Part shown: piece by piece, positions 61,258 through 64,000 of the stretch | Layout: each line of letters starts with the position of its first letter | Numbering within the stretch: position 1 is the stretch's first letter | Source of the DNA: Bordetella sp. H567 | GTDB taxonomy: Bacteria; Pseudomonadota; Gammaproteobacteria; Burkholderiales; Burkholderiaceae_B | NCBI RefSeq assembly: GCF_001704295.1 | Contig: NZ_CP012334.1 | Location: forward strand, 1,810,084-1,874,083 | Direction: 5' to 3' | Length of the DNA: 64,000 nucleotides | Made by a program: the position numbers and the translations under genes | The notes under the pieces: generated by a model | What the model was told of the DNA's origin: nothing | What the model saw: the letters and a program-made list of their open reading frames with translations, nothing else | Database searches by the model: none

Positions 61258-62136
61258 ATGTCCCTGTCCGTCCGCAGCCTGCACATCTATCCCGTCAAGT
61301 CCTGCGCGGGCATCGACCTGGAGGCGTCGCCCATCGATGGCGCGGGACTGGCATACGATCGCCGCTGGCTGGTTGCGGCCGGCGGGAATTTCCTGACCCA
61401 GCGCACGCTACCGGCCATGGCGCGGGTGCGCACCGCACTGACCCCCACGCATCTGCAGTTGCGCGCGCCGGACATGCCGCTGCTGGAAGTGCCGCTGGAC
61501 GGTTCAGGCCTGGCCGATCGCGAGGCGCCCGTTACCGTATGGCGCGATACTTTTCCCGCCCGTGCGGAGAGCGACGCCGCCGGCCAGTGGTTCAGCGCCT
61601 TCCTGGGCCTGTCCTGCCGCCTGTACAAAGTGGATATCGCCGCCGCGCGGCGTGCCGTCAGCCCGGACTGGATTGGCCGCTGGCGTGCCGGCCACGCCGA
61701 TCTGGCGGCCGGATTCGAAGGCGACCCGCTGTTCGGATTTGCCGACGGCTACCCCCTGCTGGTGGCCAATCAAGCCTCGCTGGACGACCTGAACGCGCAA
61801 CTGCGGGCAAAGGGGCGCGCGCCGGTGCCGATGGACCGCTTCCGCCCGAACATCGTGCTGGCCGGCGACGCGCTGGCGGCATACGAAGAGGATCACGCGG
61901 CCCTGCTCGCGCGCGGCGACGACATACGCCTGGCCCTGGTGAAGCCGTGTACGCGGTGCAGCATTCCGGACGTGGACCAGGCCACCGGGCAGCGGGGCGA
62001 CGAGCCCGGCCTGACGCTGACGGCCACGCGCAGCGCCGAAGTAGGCGTCGTGTTCGGCCAGAACGCTATCGCCGATGCCCGTCCCGGCGCGGCCCTGCGG
62101 GTGGGCGACGCGATCTCGGTGGAGTGGGATTTCTAG
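61258..62136 (+). CDS. MOSC-domain molybdo-enzyme-like protein, YcbX type
   Basis: A 292-residue protein with an N-terminal MOSC_N beta-barrel domain (LSVRSLHIYPVKSCAGIDLE; AYDRRWLVA). The C-terminal MOSC domain includes DRFRPNIVLAG and the conserved Cys in VKPCTRCSIPDVDQATG. In mARC/YcbX proteins this Cys binds the molybdenum cofactor, which reduces N-hydroxylated compounds. No 2Fe-2S ferredoxin domain is fused here, unlike YcbX. The ferredoxin-reductase gene at 62.6 kb could supply electrons, but that is speculation. The start is ATG 61258. Confidence 0.87.
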   Translation: MSLSVRSLHIYPVKSCAGIDLEASPIDGAGLAYDRRWLVAAGGNFLTQRTLPAMARVRTALTPTHLQLRAPDMPLLEVPLDGSGLADREAPVTVWRDTFPARAESDAAGQWFSAFLGLSCRLYKVDIAAARRAVSPDWIGRWRAGHADLAAGFEGDPLFGFADGYPLLVANQASLDDLNAQLRAKGRAPVPMDRFRPNIVLAGDALAAYEEDHAALLARGDDIRLALVKPCTRCSIPDVDQATGQRGDEPGLTLTATRSAEVGVVFGQNAIADARPGAALRVGDAISVEWDF

Positions 62137-62180
62137 GGGCGGCCACGAGCTAACTTCCGGCTTCGAGCTTCCGGCTTCGG

Positions 62181-62498
62181 CTAGGCGGCCGACAGCTTCA
62201 GTCCCACCAGTCCCGTGACGATCAGCGCGACGCTGGCCAGGCGCAGCCAGCCCAGTCCTTCGCCGAACAGGATGACGCCGGCGATGAAGGCGCCCACCGT
62301 TCCGATCCCCACCCATACCGCGTAGGCCGTACCCAGGGGCAGGGTGCGCATGGCGATCGCCAGCAGCCAGACGCTGGCCACCATGCCCAGGATGGTGATG
62401 GCGGACGGGACGATGCGGGTGAAGCCGTCGGTGTACTTCAGGCCGACCGCCCAGACGATTTCACACAAACCCGCGGCGAACAGAATGACCCACGTCAT
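62181..62498 (-). CDS. sugE: SMR-family transporter SugE/Gdx (guanidinium exporter type)
   Basis: A 105-residue four-helix small multidrug resistance protein. It starts [26 protein letters not shown] (read in parts), with the membrane-embedded Glu13 and the GLKYTDGF loop that distinguish SugE/Gdx from Emr[17 protein letters not shown] and [17 protein letters not shown] follow. Characterised Gdx proteins export guanidinium. No guanidine riboswitch of the known classes is recognisable in the roughly 80 bases upstream, but an inverted repeat is present there. Confidence 0.93.
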   Translation of the reverse strand: MTWVILFAAGLCEIVWAVGLKYTDGFTRIVPSAITILGMVASVWLLAIAMRTLPLGTAYAVWVGIGTVGAFIAGVILFGEGLGWLRLASVALIVTGLVGLKLSAA

Positions 62499-62530
62499 GA
62501 ACGACCTTCCGGCGCACTGAGGGGATGGCA

Positions 62531-62555
62531 GTCCCGGCTGCGCCTGTCCCGGGAC
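62531..62555 (-). promoter_or_regulatory. Inverted repeat in the sugE leader
   Basis: GTCCCGG (62531-62537) and CCGGGAC (62549-62555) are perfect inverted arms with an 11-base spacer. The right arm also forms the 10-bp palindrome GTCCCGGGAC (62546-62555). On the minus strand a TATAAT (about 62566-62571) lies just upstream, so the repeat would fall at or after the transcription start of sugE. It may be an operator or leader hairpin. It does not match the short ACGR-loop hairpins of guanidine-II riboswitches. Confidence 0.4.
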
Positions 62556-62618
62556 GGCAAAAATTATAGAATGTCCGATTCCGTCCCGCCGCGGACCCGT
62601 CACCGCTATCGCCGCGCC

Positions 62619-63665
62619 ATGAGTTTCCAGGTCACCCTTACGCCCACCCAACACCAGTTCCAGGTCGAAGACGGTCAAACCGTACTCGATGCCGCGCTGG
62701 CCGCAGGCTTCGTCCTGCCCTACAGCTGCCGCAGCGGCGCGTGTTCCACCTGCAAGGGCAAGGTCCTGTCGGGGCAGTACGATGCGGGCCCCTATCCGGC
62801 GCAGATCCTGGCCCCCGAGGAACTGGCCGCCGGCTATACCCTGCTGTGCCAGGCCCGGCCCGCGTCCGACCTGCTGGTGGAGTCGGCCGAAGTCCGGCTG
62901 GCCAGCGATATCCAGATCCGCAAGTTGCCGGTCCGCGTGCAGACCATCGAGCGCGTGGTGCCGGACGTGGCGGTCCTCAAGCTGCAGCTGCCCGCCTCGG
63001 AAACCTTCCGTTTTCATGCCGGGCAGTACGTCGAGCTGATACTCAAGGAAGGCCGGCGCCGCAGCTACTCCATGGCGACCCCGCCGCACGCCGGCGGCCC
63101 GCTGGAACTGCATATCCGCCACATGCCCGGCGGCCACTTCACGGACCACGTGTTCGGCGCCGGCGCCACGCAGATGAAAGAGCGGGAAATCCTGCGCATC
63201 GAGGGGCCCTTCGGGTCCTTCTTCCTGCGCGAGGACAGCGACAAGCCCATCGTGCTGCTGGCCAGCGGCACCGGCTTCGCCCCGATCAAGGCCATCGTCG
63301 AACACATGATCCACAAGCAGATCAGCCGGCCGGTTTCGCTGTATTGGGGCGGGCGCCGCCCGCGCGACCTGTACATGGACGGACTGGCCGCCTCGTGGGC
63401 CGCCGGCGTGCCGCAGTTCCGCTACATCCCCGTCATCTCCGACGGCTTGCCGGAAGACGGCTGGACCGGGCGGACGGGTTTCGTGCACGAGGCCGTCATG
63501 CGCGATTTGCCCGATCTTTCCGGTTATCAGGTGTATGCTTGCGGCGCCCCGGTCATGGTCGATGCGGCGCGGCGGGAATTCACCGCGCAGTGCAGCTTGC
63601 CGGCCGACGCGTTCTACGCCGACGCCTTTACGTCGGAGGCCGACCTGGCGAAGGCGCGTCCTTGA
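62619..63665 (+). CDS. 2Fe-2S ferredoxin/flavin reductase (CDP-6-deoxy-glucoseen reductase-like)
   Basis: A 348-residue electron-transfer flavoprotein. The N-terminal plant-type 2Fe-2S domain (1-90) has Cys37, Cys42, Cys45 and Cys77 ([19 protein letters not shown]). An FAD-binding barrel follows ([13 protein letters not shown], the FAD-contact RxYS motif). The NAD(P)-binding domain has [14 protein letters not shown] and [16 protein letters not shown]. Proteins of this type are annotated as AscD-like reductases or oxygenase reductases. No partner oxygenase or deoxysugar genes are adjacent. The start is ATG 62619, with 62571 as an unlikely alternative. It is divergent from sugE. Confidence 0.88.
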   Translation: MSFQVTLTPTQHQFQVEDGQTVLDAALAAGFVLPYSCRSGACSTCKGKVLSGQYDAGPYPAQILAPEELAAGYTLLCQARPASDLLVESAEVRLASDIQIRKLPVRVQTIERVVPDVAVLKLQLPASETFRFHAGQYVELILKEGRRRSYSMATPPHAGGPLELHIRHMPGGHFTDHVFGAGATQMKEREILRIEGPFGSFFLREDSDKPIVLLASGTGFAPIKAIVEHMIHKQISRPVSLYWGGRRPRDLYMDGLAASWAAGVPQFRYIPVISDGLPEDGWTGRTGFVHEAVMRDLPDLSGYQVYACGAPVMVDAARREFTAQCSLPADAFYADAFTSEADLAKARP

Positions 63666-63836
63666 TATCGGCGAATTGACATAGCAGCTTACAAGCAGAC
63701 GGATGGTGATGCTTTTCAACGCTGGCGCTGCGCGACCGGCGATGCGGGGCAAGGTAAACTCCCGTCCCAGGATTTCAAAGGGATTTGACGCATGCGGCTG
63801 CGGTCAGCCGCGTCCGTACCCAGGAGCTTGGCGCGA

Positions 63837-64000
63837 ATGAGAATAGCGGTATTGGGAGCCGGCATCATCGGCATTTCCTCGGCGTGGTGGCTGCGCCAGG
63901 CCGGACATGACGTCGTGGTCATGGACCGGCGCACCGGTCCCGCCCAGGAAACCAGTCTCGCCAACGGCGCCCAGATATCGGTTTCGTATGCCGAGCCCTG
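63837..64000 (+). CDS. dadA: D-amino-acid dehydrogenase DadA-like, N-terminal fragment (runs off the window)
   Basis: The first 54 codons of a flavoprotein starting [20 protein letters not shown], with the dinucleotide-binding GxGxxG motif. Then come [23 protein letters not shown] and SYAEP. The 'ETS.AN..QIS..Y..P' pattern is characteristic of DadA, which oxidises D-amino acids to 2-oxoacids with FAD at the inner membrane. The rest of the gene lies beyond base 64000, so other DadA-like oxidoreductases cannot be excluded. Upstream (63666-63836) there is only intergenic sequence without a recognised element. Confidence 0.75.
   Translation, partial: MRIAVLGAGIIGISSAWWLRQAGHDVVVMDRRTGPAQETSLANGAQISVSYAEP

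Noticed and set aside
62499-62580. Guanidine riboswitch upstream of sugE
   Set aside because: The leader is too short for class I, and the visible hairpin loops are not the ACGR loops of class II; only a simple inverted repeat is present.

Overview
The window is a 64 kb piece of a high-GC betaproteobacterial chromosome. The gene content and protein sequences look like Alcaligenaceae, most like Bordetella/Achromobacter. The arguments are the acpS-nagZ-uvrC-pgsA order, two periplasmic Bug/TctC-type solute-binding proteins, a trxA-rho pair, an ectRABCD operon, queF/queH, and intergenic repeats built around a CCCCCTTGAGGGGG palindrome. Almost all of it is ordinary chromosome, densely coding and with uniform composition. 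I see no insertion sequence, prophage, integrase, CRISPR array, rRNA or tRNA.

Layout. 1-6 kb: tail of acpS, nagZ, uvrC, pgsA, then an enolase-superfamily enzyme translationally coupled to pgsA and followed by a Bug solute-binding protein. 6-9 kb: queF (minus) divergent from a YadG/YadH-type ABC exporter. 9-12 kb: a heat-shock operon hsp20-lon (minus) with a good sigma-32 promoter. 12-17.6 kb, all minus: a tiny membrane protein behind a Fur-like box, a five-helix membrane protein, an NlpD-like lipoprotein, a DegP/MucD protease and a two-component system. 17.7-25.3 kb: trehalose synthesis (otsB, otsA) followed by a debranching-type glucosidase and a GH63-type glycosidase. 25.3-30.5 kb: a Lon-N-domain protein, an osmoprotectant transporter with binding protein and permease fused, a second Bug protein, a NUDIX hydrolase and a DUF1810 protein. 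30.7-38.2 kb: periplasmic GH3 beta-glucosidase, folE, a secreted alpha/beta hydrolase, a LysR regulator divergent from aceB, and a GGCT-fold protein. 38.3-46.5 kb: clpB with a sigma-32-like promoter and a strong terminator, a ThDP-dependent enzyme, queH and glnE. 46.6-57 kb: yhdP, a 133-bp tandem repeat, rho and trxA (minus), then parE and parC. 57-61 kb: ectR-ectA-ectB-ectC-ectD. 61-64 kb: a MOSC protein, a SugE/Gdx exporter, a ferredoxin-NAD(P)H reductase and the start of a DadA-like dehydrogenase.

How the genes work together. The strongest theme is osmotic and protein-folding stress. Ectoine/hydroxyectoine synthesis, trehalose synthesis and an Opu-type osmoprotectant importer lie within about 43 kb of each other. 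The protein quality-control genes hsp20, lon, clpB and degP are in the same window, and two of these transcription units carry recognisable sigma-32 promoters. Housekeeping genes (DNA repair, phospholipid synthesis, topoisomerase IV, Rho, thioredoxin, folate and queuosine synthesis, nitrogen control) fill most of the rest.

I found no clear evidence for a wholly new multi-gene system. The items most worth a second look are the binding-protein-first transporter fusion, the enolase-superfamily enzyme with altered active-site positions, the sugar cluster behind otsBA, the 133-bp repeats, and the Gly/His-rich insertion in GlnE.
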